This document shows positions 47,474 to 55,729 of a DNA stretch of 64,000 nucleotides, piece after piece. Numbering within the stretch: position 1 is the stretch's first letter; the number at the start of each line of letters is the position of its first letter. The stretch lies in the NCBI RefSeq assembly GCF_000956545.1, contig NZ_JYIT01000067.1, forward strand, positions 1 to 64,000. Reading direction: 5' to 3'. Both the position numbers and the translations under genes were made by a program. Source of the stretch: Microbacterium azadirachtae (lineage in GTDB: Bacteria > Actinomycetota > Actinomycetes > Actinomycetales > Microbacteriaceae). The notes beneath the pieces are model-generated. The model searched no databases. It was not told the origin of the DNA and saw nothing but the letters and a program-made list of their open reading frames with translations.

Positions 47474-48118
47474 ATGTCTGAAACGAAGACTGTGAAGCAC
47501 ATCGATCGCCGCGCTGTCGTCAAGGGCGCCGCTTGGAGCATCCCGGTCGTCGCCGCGGCCGCGGCCATGCCGCTCGCCTCTGCATCCACGCCCGCGTGTC
47601 CGACGTGCATCAAGGCCGGGTTCCCGATCATCGGAGGCATCATCTCCGGTGCGTGGACCTCGCAGGCCGTCGTCGCCGGCAACAAGGGCACGATCGCGTT
47701 CCCGTCGATCTTCGGCCTGGACGCCACGCAGTGCGGGATCAGCTTCACGAACATCTTCCAGCCGGCCTTCACTTACATCGTGACCCAGGCGACGCTGACG
47801 ATGTCCGATGGCAAGACCTACAATTCGGCGGTCGGCCTCGGGGCAGGCGCGGGCAATATCTCGACCGTCGGCGCCATGCCGGGCGCGTTCGTGTTCACCA
47901 ATGTGTCTCTGCCCAACGGCGGCGCGGTCGGCGGCTTCGGCAACTACACCGACGTCCCGACGAAGCTGACCGTCACCGTGCAGACGACGCTCCAGTACGG
48001 GATCGGCCTCTCGATCCAGTGCCCGATGGTGCTCACGTGGAATCTGCACGGCGTCGCGACCGGCCTCGTCGCCTTCGGCGCCGGCACCGTCAACTTCAGC
48101 GGAACCGCCACCGTCTGA
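47474..48118 (+). CDS. Tat-exported surface protein with GAAWS-type leader (second copy)
   Basis: 214 residues; GGGGAGGA precedes ATG. Twin-arginine leader DRRAVVKGAAWSIPVVAAAAAMPLASAS, likely cleaved near residue 38; next is PACPTC, a Cys pair that could form a disulfide. The mature part is Gly/Thr/Ser-rich with predicted beta strands. Its leader is nearly the same as that of the protein at 27565 (RRAV-x-x-GAAWS-x-PV), but the mature parts differ, so a shared export route and perhaps a shared repeat family are suggested. Function unknown. Confidence 0.8.
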   Translation: MSETKTVKHIDRRAVVKGAAWSIPVVAAAAAMPLASASTPACPTCIKAGFPIIGGIISGAWTSQAVVAGNKGTIAFPSIFGLDATQCGISFTNIFQPAFTYIVTQATLTMSDGKTYNSAVGLGAGAGNISTVGAMPGAFVFTNVSLPNGGAVGGFGNYTDVPTKLTVTVQTTLQYGIGLSIQCPMVLTWNLHGVATGLVAFGAGTVNFSGTATV

Positions 48119-48618
48119 GCCGGGAAGAATGTCGCAAGGCGACGTCGGTTGACGTCGATTCGACCTTTTCGCGACAAGATTCCGGAGACGCAGGAGACCC
48201 GCGTAATCGGATCGCTCTCGTGTGATCTCATCCAGTGCACGGCTTCCGCGCTGCCCGGCTCCCAGATGCCGACCAGCGTTTTCCCGGGCTGTGCAGCGCC
48301 ACGGGGGGGGGTGGTAGGTGCGGCCGGTTGTCCCAGCCGGTCGCACCGCATACTCCCCTCTTCCCGCGTCGGCCGGGCGCAGAACGTGTCGTCCGGAGCC
48401 ACCCCTTCTGGTTCCCCGACGACCGGGCATCGGGACTCCCCTCTCGATGCCGAACGTTCGCCTTCTGGGGAAGGGCGAACGGCCGGTGGCTCCAACCGAG
48501 GGGGGAAGGAGCCACCGGATCCTCGCGCGAATCGACCGCTCCGGCCGCGCTGTCGATCGCAGCGCCCCTCGTTCGTCATCTCCGTGAACGGAACCGACGA
48601 CCTCCGAAGGGACATGTC
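48119..48618. other. 500-bp intergenic region with stacked hairpins
   Basis: No gene is supported. It contains a run of nine G (about 48303-48311), a GCGGCCGG / CCGGTCGC dyad (about 48319-48345), a GTTCGCC / GGCGAAC hairpin (48456-48480) and a GGTGGCTCC hairpin (48483-48518). This density of structure is unusual for a gap in this window. Confidence 0.55.
48483..48518. terminator. Hairpin CCGGTGGCTCC / GGAGCCACCGG
   Basis: Perfect 11-bp stem (48483-48493, 48508-48518) with a 14-base G-rich loop, right next to another hairpin (48456-48480). It lies about 100 bases before the VOC gene. Confidence 0.6.
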
Positions 48619-49014
48619 ATGGACGACTTCCACATCACCGGCGTCCGCACGGTGAGCATCCCGGTGAACGATCAGGACGCCGCGCTGCGGTTCTACCGCG
48701 GACTGGGGTTCGCCGTGCTGCGCGACACCCCGACGCCGAACGGCGGGCGCTGGATCGAGCTCGCACCGGGCGACGAGCAGGTGATCCTCACGCTCGAGCC
48801 GGCGGATCCGGAGGTGCATCGCGGCGCGATCGGCATCCGGTTCACCTCCGACGACGTCGACGCCACGCACGCGGCCATGCTCGCCGCGGGTGTGGAGGCC
48901 GACGAGATCCTGCGCTGGCCGGGGGTCCCGCCGATGTTCGCCTGGCGCGACCCCGATGGAAACGCCTTCTCGGTCACCGGCCCCGCCCCCGCCCAGGACG
49001 GAGCGGCGTCGTGA
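48619..49014 (+). CDS. VOC family (glyoxalase/bleomycin-resistance fold) protein
   Basis: 131 residues from ATG 48619, behind AAGGGA. Fold signature: [26 protein letters not shown], ... GRWIELAP..., [13 protein letters not shown]. Metal-ligand-like Glu residues are present, but the substrate is unknown. Its TGA overlaps the next gene's GTG (GTGA), so the VOC and DUF1905 proteins are made together. Confidence 0.88.
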   Translation: MDDFHITGVRTVSIPVNDQDAALRFYRGLGFAVLRDTPTPNGGRWIELAPGDEQVILTLEPADPEVHRGAIGIRFTSDDVDATHAAMLAAGVEADEILRWPGVPPMFAWRDPDGNAFSVTGPAPAQDGAAS

Positions 49015-49295
49015 GCACCGTCGGCCCGCTGGACATCGCCTTCACGGCCATGCTCGGTCGCGTGCGGGAGGGCGACACGTGGATCTGCGTGCAGCTGCCC
49101 GACTCGGCACGGATCTTCGGCACGCGCGGCCTGGTGAAGGTGTCGGGCACGGTCGACGGCCATCCCTTCGACGGCGCCTTCATGGCGCTCGGAGACGGCA
49201 CGCACAAGCTCCCGATCTCGGCCGCCGTCCGCCGGGCGATCGGGCGGGGCGAGGGCGACGAGGTGACCGTGCACCTCACGCGACGTCGCGGCTGA
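49011..49295 (+). CDS. DUF1905 domain protein
   Basis: 94 residues from GTG 49011. The small beta-barrel DUF1905 fold is recognisable by [30 protein letters not shown] and [19 protein letters not shown]. Often fused or next to YdeI-type proteins; function unknown. Coupled to the VOC gene by a four-base overlap. Confidence 0.85.
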   Translation: MSTVGPLDIAFTAMLGRVREGDTWICVQLPDSARIFGTRGLVKVSGTVDGHPFDGAFMALGDGTHKLPISAAVRRAIGRGEGDEVTVHLTRRRG

Positions 49296-49340
49296 GCCGC
49301 CGATCGTCGCGGGACCGTTCGGCACGGAAAACACCCTTGC

Positions 49341-49379
49341 CGTCGCGGAACAGCGTTTCAGCGTCGCAGAACGCGCGTT
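49341..49379 (+). promoter_or_regulatory. Two direct repeats upstream of the GntR-type gene
   Basis: CGTCGCGGAACAGCGTTT (49341-49358) and CGTCGCAGAACGCGCGTT (49362-49379), 14 of 18 matching, with a 21-bp period (two helical turns). Likely regulator-binding sites about 100 bases ahead of the start codon. Confidence 0.45.
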
Positions 49380-49463
49380 CGCTTCGACGCTCCGAACCGA
49401 TATTTGGGTTTGACTGGTCGGAGTGGGATAGTGCTGTTCTGGGGAAACTACTTGGGGGTAGTG

Positions 49464-50117
49464 ATGGACGAACGCGGTCCGCAATCCGGCGTGGGCCGGG
49501 CGCTTCTGGGGGCGCCGAAACAGCTTCTCGCCGACGAGGTCTATCAGAGGGTCGGGGCGTCGATCATCGACGGCACCCTGCCGCCCGGCCACCGCATCAG
49601 AGACGCGGAGCTGGCAGAGAAGTTCGGCGTCTCGAGGATGCCGATCCGGGAGGCGCTCCAGCGGCTGGAGCGGGTCGGTCTCGTCGAGATGCACCCGAGC
49701 CGGTACACCCAGGTCACGGAGGTGCCTCCGCAACTGACCGAGAAGACCCTCGAGTACGCGGGATACTTCGGCGGCGCCGTCGCCGCGATCGCGGTGCCGC
49801 GGCTGACCGATACCGAACGGGAGCAGGCGGCCGCACTGGCGCGCGCCCTGGACGAAGGCCTCGACGACCCGACGGTCCTCGCAGCGCGGCGCAGCGAGCT
49901 CCTGCAGTACCTCTCGCGGCACTCGGACAACGAGATCCTCGACGCGGTGCTCGACCAGACGAGCATGCCCCTGTCGCGCAACCTCCGCCCGTGGACGGTG
50001 GAAGGCGCCGAGCGCGAGCAGATGCGGGAGATCCACGCCGCACTCGCGGAGGCGATCCTCGCCGGGGACGGTCACGCGGCCGAGCACTTCCTGCGCGCGA
50101 TGCACCACGTCGCCTGA
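49464..50117 (+). CDS. GntR-family regulator (FadR/FCD type)
   Basis: 217 residues from ATG 49464 (or GTG 49461). Winged helix LLADEVYQRVGASIIDGTLPPGHRIRDAELAEKFGVSRMPIREALQRLERVGLVEM, in outline, followed by an all-helical ligand domain of the FCD class, with His residues (for example SRHSDN, AAEHFLRAMHH) that could hold a metal. The frame continues upstream but the leader shows GGGGGT at a good distance. Target unknown; its next gene is on the other strand. Confidence 0.9.
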   Translation: MDERGPQSGVGRALLGAPKQLLADEVYQRVGASIIDGTLPPGHRIRDAELAEKFGVSRMPIREALQRLERVGLVEMHPSRYTQVTEVPPQLTEKTLEYAGYFGGAVAAIAVPRLTDTEREQAAALARALDEGLDDPTVLAARRSELLQYLSRHSDNEILDAVLDQTSMPLSRNLRPWTVEGAEREQMREIHAALAEAILAGDGHAAEHFLRAMHHVA

Positions 50118-50153
50118 GCGGCGCGTCGGGCCGTCCGGCGGCGGTTCCGCTGC

Positions 50154-51224
50154 TCAGTCGACGCCCGGTGCGCCTGCCTCGCGCGACGCCGCCGCCCGCG
50201 CGGCCGAGTCCGCGGCCGCCCATCCGTCGACCCAGTGACCGAGCCGGGCGTACGCCTCCTCGCGGGCCTCGTGCCGCGAGAGGAACACGTCGTGCAGCGC
50301 GCCCTCGATCCATTCGATCGTGATCGAGTGCCCGATCTTGAGCGCGGCGCGGGCGATGTCGTCCACGACGAGCACGCTGTCCGCACGGGTCAGGTCCTCG
50401 GACCACGACGTCGGATAGGCGCTGTGCGCGGAGAGCAGCACGCACACCGGAACGCCGATGTCGATGCCCGCGGCGATGCTCGCGTGTCCGGCCAGGATCG
50501 CGTTCAGCCAGCCCGCATGCACCGCCATGGTCTGCGCCGGCCGCCACGCGAGATCCACGTCCATCGGATCCTCGGGATCGGCGACCTCGTTCTGCGCGCG
50601 CGTGTAGAAGCCGAGATCCACCTGGGGCGCCCGGTCGAGCGGACGCCTCTTGGCCTGCAGCCCCACGAGCGGCGCGATCGTCTCGCGAGTGAACCGCGGC
50701 AGTTGGAACTCCAGCCACGGGCTGTTCAGGATCACCGCCGACGCGACGCCCGGGTTGCGCGCCGCCCACAGGCTCAGCGTCAGTCCGCCCGTCGAGTGGC
50801 CGAGCAGCACCAGGCGGCGCGGCGCGGCACCCTGTCCGTCGGTCATCGCGGCGAGCGCCGCCGCGATGTCCTCGTCGTACTCGGCGAGGTCCGAGATGTA
50901 CCCAGGGGTCTGCCCGGGACGGAGGCTGCGCCCGTATTTGCGCAGGTCGAGCGCGAAGAAGCGCGCCCCTCTGCCCGTCCAGAATCGCGCGAGTCTCTTC
51001 TGGAAGAAGTAGTCCGACCAGCCGTGCACGTAGAGCACGTCGGTGTCGGCGAGCGTGCGGCGGTCGCCGAACAGGCGCTGCCAGGCGGTGCGCTCCGGGA
51101 GAGCACGCACCAGCGTCGCGACCACCTCGCCCTCGTCGTCGGCGCGCAGCGGCAGTGTGAGCTGGAAGAACTCCTCGCCGAGCACGTCGGGCACCCATCC
51201 CTGCGGATCCGGTGCGGCGGTCAT
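50154..51224 (-). CDS. Alpha/beta hydrolase (monoacylglycerol-lipase-like)
   Basis: 356 residues from ATG 51224. Nucleophile elbow LLGHSTGGLT with Ser; oxyanion-side VLYVHGWSDYFFQ; late acid and His in ALHDVFLSRH. The large lid-type insert agrees with serine lipase or esterase. No signal peptide. TACGCT (51236-51231) ends seven bases before the ATG, indicating a leaderless message. It is divergent from the lipoprotein gene at 51302. Confidence 0.87.
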   Translation of the reverse strand: MTAAPDPQGWVPDVLGEEFFQLTLPLRADDEGEVVATLVRALPERTAWQRLFGDRRTLADTDVLYVHGWSDYFFQKRLARFWTGRGARFFALDLRKYGRSLRPGQTPGYISDLAEYDEDIAAALAAMTDGQGAAPRRLVLLGHSTGGLTLSLWAARNPGVASAVILNSPWLEFQLPRFTRETIAPLVGLQAKRRPLDRAPQVDLGFYTRAQNEVADPEDPMDVDLAWRPAQTMAVHAGWLNAILAGHASIAAGIDIGVPVCVLLSAHSAYPTSWSEDLTRADSVLVVDDIARAALKIGHSITIEWIEGALHDVFLSRHEAREEAYARLGHWVDGWAAADSAARAAASREAGAPGVD

Positions 51225-51301
51225 GACCTCAGCGTATCGGCGCCCCTGCCGTGCGCGCGGCGCGTCCCCTACGCTGGGGCCACAGCCCACCAGGAGGAAC
51301 C

Positions 51302-51736
51302 ATGCACCGCCGACTTCCCCGCTCCCGGGCCGTGCTGGCCGGGATCCTCATCTCGTCCGCAGCGCTCGGCCTCGCCGCCTGCTCCGGGACGGGCGGCACC
51401 GCCGCGACCACCGAGCCCGCATCGGTCACCCCCGCGCCGAGCGCGCAGCAGCTCCCGCCGATCATGGCCGATCTGAAAACCGTCGACGGCACCACCGTCT
51501 CGGTCCCGCTCGACAACGTCATCGTGCTGACCGGCGACACCGCCGACTTCACGCACTGGACCGCGAAGATCGAGGATCCGAACATCGTGTCGTTCACGCC
51601 CGGCAAGGACGACGGATCCGCGCAGTTCAACCCGGGACTCTCCCCGATCACGACCGGCACCACGAAAGTCACGATGGACAACAGCGCCTCGGGTGCACAC
51701 GTCGCCTTCACTGTCGAGGTCACGCCGAAGAAGTAG
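51302..51736 (+). CDS. Small lipoprotein of unknown function
   Basis: 144 residues. Signal peptide with lipobox LAAC (Cys near residue 25), a Thr/Ala/Pro linker, then a domain of about 95 residues with beta pattern (TVSVPLDNVIVLTGDT, KVTMDNSASGAHVAFTVEV). It looks like a small Ig-like exported protein. AGGAGGAACC precedes the ATG, and TACGCT (51270-51275) gives a short leader. Tail-to-tail with the FprA gene. Confidence 0.82.
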   Translation: MHRRLPRSRAVLAGILISSAALGLAACSGTGGTAATTEPASVTPAPSAQQLPPIMADLKTVDGTTVSVPLDNVIVLTGDTADFTHWTAKIEDPNIVSFTPGKDDGSAQFNPGLSPITTGTTKVTMDNSASGAHVAFTVEVTPKK

Positions 51737-51784
51737 CCCGTCCGTGACGCCCCGAGCCAAGGCGCTCGAGGCGACCGGGATCCG

Positions 51785-53158
51785 TCACTCCCCGCGGGAG
51801 ATGCGGACCATGTCCTCGCGCGGAACGACCTTGACCCGGGCGCGCTCCTCCGGCGCCCCCAGGGCGATCTCATGCTCGTCCAGGCGGTGCCAGCCGTCGA
51901 GATCCGTCCAGCGCACGCCGCGCTCGGCGAGCAGCGCGGGGATCGCCTCCTCCGACGCGTCCTCCGGCTGCCACCAGGACCCCTGGTCGTTGATGAGGTG
52001 GCGGACGGTCTCCATCGCGTCGGACTTGGTGTGCCCGATCAGGCCCACCGGGCCGCGCTTGATCCAGCCGGTCGCGTAGATGCCGGGCACCCGCTGGTTC
52101 GAGTCCTTCGCCAGCACCTGCCCCTCGCGGTTCGGGATCACGCCGTGCTTCTTGTCGAAGGGGACGCCGGGCAGCGGCGAGCCGAAGTAGCCGATGGCGC
52201 GGTACAGCGCCTGGATCGGCACCTCGCGCAGCTCGCCGGTGCCGACCGCGCCCCCGGTGCCGTCGGGGCGGGTGCGCTCGTAGACGAGCGCCGCGACGCG
52301 GCCCGTCTCGTCCTTGCGCACCTCGACCGGACGCGCCCAGAAGTGCAGGTGCAGGCGGCGCGACGCGGTGCCGCCCGCGTTGTTCACGGAGTCGCGCTTG
52401 CGCCACGACTGCAGCACGCGGTCGATGACCATGACCTGCTTGTTGCTCGCGATCGCGTCGCGGGAGGCGTCGTCGTAGTCGAAGTCCTCGTCGTAGACGA
52501 CCATGTCGACGTCGCGCAGCTCGCCGAGCTCGCGCAGCTCGAGCGGGGTGAACTTCACCTGCGCGGGGCCGCGGCGCCCGAACACGTGCACGTCGGTGAC
52601 GGCGCTGCTCTTCAGCCCCTCGTACACGTTCGCGGGGACCTCGGTGACGAGCAGATCCTCGGCGTGCTTGGCCAGCATGCGCGACACGTCCAGGGCCACA
52701 TTGCCGTTGCCGATGACGGCGACGCTCGCGGCGTCCAGCGGCCACTCGCGCGGCACGTCCGGGTGCCCGTCGAACCAGCTGACGTAGTCGGCAGCGCCGT
52801 AGGATCCGATCGCGTCGACGCCCGGGATGTCCATCCCGGTGTCGCGCCGTGCGCCCGTCGCGAAGATCACGGCGTTGTAGTGCCGCTTGAGGTCGTCCAG
52901 GGTGATGTCGGTGCCGAAGTTCACGTTGCCGAAGAGCCGGATGTCGCCGCGGTCCAGCACGTCGCGCAGCGCCGTGATGATGCCCTTGATGCGCGGGTGG
53001 TCCGGTGCGACGCCGTAGCGCACCAGGCCGTACGGCGCGGGCAGCTGCTCGAACAGGTCGATCGAGACGTCGAAGCGACGCTCGGCCTTGAGCAGGAGGT
53101 CGGCGGCGTAGATGCCGGCGGGGCCAGCGCCGACGATGGCAAGCCTGAGCTTGGTCAT
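51785..53158 (-). CDS. Ferredoxin--NADP+ reductase, FprA type
   Basis: 457 residues from ATG 53158 (GAAAGGA upstream). FAD-binding GAGPAGIYAADLLL, then LPAPYGLVRYGVAPDHPRIKG, then NADP-binding VIGNGNVALDVSRML and the C-terminal YATGWIKRGPVGLIGHTK, matching the mammalian adrenodoxin reductase-like FprA. Passes electrons between NADPH and ferredoxin, for P450 or iron-sulfur work. Starts just before the polyprenyl synthase gene on the same strand. Confidence 0.92.
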   Translation of the reverse strand: MTKLRLAIVGAGPAGIYAADLLLKAERRFDVSIDLFEQLPAPYGLVRYGVAPDHPRIKGIITALRDVLDRGDIRLFGNVNFGTDITLDDLKRHYNAVIFATGARRDTGMDIPGVDAIGSYGAADYVSWFDGHPDVPREWPLDAASVAVIGNGNVALDVSRMLAKHAEDLLVTEVPANVYEGLKSSAVTDVHVFGRRGPAQVKFTPLELRELGELRDVDMVVYDEDFDYDDASRDAIASNKQVMVIDRVLQSWRKRDSVNNAGGTASRRLHLHFWARPVEVRKDETGRVAALVYERTRPDGTGGAVGTGELREVPIQALYRAIGYFGSPLPGVPFDKKHGVIPNREGQVLAKDSNQRVPGIYATGWIKRGPVGLIGHTKSDAMETVRHLINDQGSWWQPEDASEEAIPALLAERGVRWTDLDGWHRLDEHEIALGAPEERARVKVVPREDMVRISRGE

Positions 53159-53198
53159 GGTGGTTCCTTTCGGCAGCCCGGGCACGGGCCGGACGATG

Positions 53199-54260
53199 TC
53201 AGCTGCTGCGGTCCGCGAGCGTCTCCGCGAAGCGGGTGAGCGCCTCGCGGACGGGACCCTTGGGCAGCACGGCGAGCTCGTCGATCGCGCCCTGGGTCCA
53301 GCTGCGCGCCAGGTCGAGCGTCTTGCGGGTCACGTCGTGGTCGCGCAGGCGCGAGAGGGCGTCGTCGAGGATCGACGGATCCTCCCCGGCCGCGATCCGC
53401 TGCACGCCCGCGTCGATCTCGGCGGCGAGCGCGACCGATTCCGGATCCGTCTCCACTCCCAGCAGGAGCGAGGGCATGGTCGGCACGCCGGCGCGCAGGT
53501 CGGTGCCGGGGACCTTGCCGGTGTCCTCCGGCTTGGCGGACAGGTCGATCACGTCGTCGAGCAGCTGGAACGCGACGCCGACCTTCTCGCCGTAGACGCG
53601 CAGCGGCTCCTCGAACTCGGCGGGAGCGCCGGAGAAGATCACGCCGGCCTGCGTCGCGGCCGCGATGAGGGATCCGGTCTTGTCCGCGAGCACCTGGATG
53701 TAGAACGCGATCGGGTCGTCGCCGGGCTGCGGGCCCACGGTCTCGTGCATCTGCCCGAGCACGAGCCGCTCGAACGTGTCGGCCTGCAGGCGGATCGCGC
53801 GGTCGCCCTGCCCGCTCATGAGCTTGAGCGCCCGGGAGAAGAGGATGTCGCCGGTGAGGATCGCGACGTTGTTGCCCCACACTGCATGGGCCGCGGGGAC
53901 GCCACGACGCCGATCCGCGCCGTCCATGACGTCGTCGTGGTACAGCGAGCCGAGATGCGTGAGCTCCAGCGCCTTGGCGATGTCGATGACGGCGGGCAGG
54001 TTGCCGCCGCCGAGCTGTGCGGTGAGGAGCGCGAGCACGGGGCGCACCCTCTTGCCGCCGGCCTCGTACAGGTAGCGGCTCGTGGCGTCGGCGAGGGCGT
54101 CGGCCACGCGCAGGTCTTCGGCGAGGCCGGACTCGACCAGGTCGAGGCCCGCTTCGACCTCGCGGGCGAGCTTGCGCGCGGCGGGACCGATGAAGACACG
54201 GTCACTGAAACCGAGACGGCTCGCGAGGCGCGAACCCGTGGCGGCAGAGCTCGAAGTCAC
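53199..54260 (-). CDS. Polyprenyl diphosphate synthase (menaquinone side-chain type)
   Basis: 353 residues. Trans-isoprenyl synthase motifs: GGKRVRP, first Asp-rich DDVMD (109-113) and second DDVID (235-239). Builds the long prenyl tail of menaquinone (hepta- to nonaprenyl; the chain length cannot be read from sequence). Lies next to menG with 46 bases between. GTG 54260 stands eight bases after TAGGCT (54273-54268), so a leaderless transcript is likely and the gene is not simply read through from menG. Confidence 0.92.
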   Translation of the reverse strand: MTSSSAATGSRLASRLGFSDRVFIGPAARKLAREVEAGLDLVESGLAEDLRVADALADATSRYLYEAGGKRVRPVLALLTAQLGGGNLPAVIDIAKALELTHLGSLYHDDVMDGADRRRGVPAAHAVWGNNVAILTGDILFSRALKLMSGQGDRAIRLQADTFERLVLGQMHETVGPQPGDDPIAFYIQVLADKTGSLIAAATQAGVIFSGAPAEFEEPLRVYGEKVGVAFQLLDDVIDLSAKPEDTGKVPGTDLRAGVPTMPSLLLGVETDPESVALAAEIDAGVQRIAAGEDPSILDDALSRLRDHDVTRKTLDLARSWTQGAIDELAVLPKGPVREALTRFAETLADRSS

Positions 54261-54306
54261 GGTGTCCAGCCTACCTGCGAACGCCGGGAGGTTGAGCGCG
54301 CCCGGT

Positions 54307-55029
54307 TCAGGCCCGCGGCTTCCGAGCCCGGTGCAGGGCGACCATGCCGAACGACAGGTTGCGCCAGGCGACGTCGATCCAGCCCGCCTCGCGCAGCCAG
54401 CCGGCCAGGGTGCGCTGGTCCGGCCAGTCCCGGATCGACTCGTTCAGGTAGTCGTAGGCATCGCCGTTGGTTCCGGCGAGGCGGGCCACCCGGGGCAGCA
54501 CCTGGGAGTTGTAGAGCCGGTAGAAGCCGCGCATGAGCTTGGCCGGGGGCGTGGAGAACTCGTTGATGACGACCCGGCCGCCCGGCTTGGTGACCCGGTA
54601 GAGCTCGGCGATCGCCTTCTTCGGATCCTGCACGTTGCGCAGGCTGTACGACATCGTCACCGCGTCGAAGGAGTCGTCCTCGAAGGGGAGCGCGGTGGCG
54701 TCGGCCTCGACGAAGCTGAGGTTCGGCAGATCGCCGTGCCGGCGCTTGCCCTCGGCGAGCATCCCGGGCGAGAAGTCGGCGGCGACAACCTCCGCGCCGC
54801 TGCGCGCAAGGGACGCCGAGGAGGACGCGGTGCCCGCGCCCAGGTCGAGGATCCGCTCGCCCTTCTTCGGTGCGACCGCGCGCGTGGTGGCGGCCCTCCA
54901 CAGTGCGTCGTTGCCGACCGTCATCACGGTGTTGGTGCGGTCGTAGCCGGCCGCCACCTGGTCGAACATGCCGCTGACGCGGGAAGGCTCCTTGCCGAGG
55001 TCGGCGCGGTTGGGCTCAGACGGGGTCAC
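54307..55029 (-). CDS. menG: Demethylmenaquinone methyltransferase
   Basis: 240 residues; last step of menaquinone synthesis, SAM-dependent C-methylation. SAM motif ILDLGAGTASSSASLA, then FEADATALPFEDDSFDAVTMSYSLRNVQD (UbiE/MenG signature), then GRVVINEFSTP. Start GTG 55029 seven bases after TAGGCT (55041-55036): leaderless. Next to the prenyl synthase, and near menF and menD. Confidence 0.95.
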   Translation of the reverse strand: MTPSEPNRADLGKEPSRVSGMFDQVAAGYDRTNTVMTVGNDALWRAATTRAVAPKKGERILDLGAGTASSSASLARSGAEVVAADFSPGMLAEGKRRHGDLPNLSFVEADATALPFEDDSFDAVTMSYSLRNVQDPKKAIAELYRVTKPGGRVVINEFSTPPAKLMRGFYRLYNSQVLPRVARLAGTNGDAYDYLNESIRDWPDQRTLAGWLREAGWIDVAWRNLSFGMVALHRARKPRA

Positions 55030-55070
55030 CCGTCCAGCCTACGCGCGTGCGGGCGTGCGGCCGGCGCAGG

Positions 55071-55664
55071 TCAGGACAGGTGCCGCGCCGGAAGCGCCAG
55101 CTCCGCGAGCCGGTCGAGCCACCGGTCGGCGGTCGCGTCGTCGAACGGCGGCACCTGCGCGCGCACCCGCTGCTCGAGGTCCGCGGCGAGCGCCTCCAGA
55201 TGCCGCTGCACGTCGGCCGGGTAGCCGTACTCGACCCGGTGCTCGTCCCACTCGTCCTCGTCGTCGATCCAGGTGCCGCGCTCGCCCTCGACGCGCACGA
55301 CGTCCAGATCCATGTCGATCCCGGTGAAGAGCACGGGCACGGTCCCCTGCCCTTCCTCCGCGCCATCGCCCTCCACCGCGCGCACGTCCCAGGCGAGGTC
55401 GATGTAGATGCGCATCCCGTGAGGATGGTCGCGGTTCACCGTCAGCGCGTAGTCGGCACTCGGCGGGACGAGGGTGACGTTGGGGCCGGCGGCGGTGAAC
55501 GAGCGGCCGGGGCGCTCGCTCCCCCAGCCGGCAGGCTGTCCGACCCAGTCCCCCCAGTCATCGGATCCGAGGTAGACGCACTCGTGCCTCCAGTGCGGGG
55601 AGCCGCCCCACTTGCGCCATTGGAAGACGATCTCGGTTCCGGATGCGGGGCGGTCTGCGGTCAC
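55071..55664 (-). CDS. DUF402 domain protein
   Basis: 197 residues. The DUF402 fold shows as VFQWRKWGGSPHWRH..., then DMDLDVVRVEGERGTWIDDEDEWDEHRVEYGYP with its cluster of acidic residues, as in FomD/Ntdp-type metal-dependent nucleoside-diphosphate phosphatases. Function here is inferred only as a possible small phosphatase. GTG start seven bases after TAGAGT (55676-55671), so leaderless. Opposite orientation to menF, 65 bases away. Confidence 0.82.
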   Translation of the reverse strand: MTADRPASGTEIVFQWRKWGGSPHWRHECVYLGSDDWGDWVGQPAGWGSERPGRSFTAAGPNVTLVPPSADYALTVNRDHPHGMRIYIDLAWDVRAVEGDGAEEGQGTVPVLFTGIDMDLDVVRVEGERGTWIDDEDEWDEHRVEYGYPADVQRHLEALAADLEQRVRAQVPPFDDATADRWLDRLAELALPARHLS

Positions 55665-55729
55665 GCTGCCACTCTATGCGGGGGTCCCGCGCGCGAGGCG
55701 ACCGGCTCCGCACGCAATAGGCTGGATGC

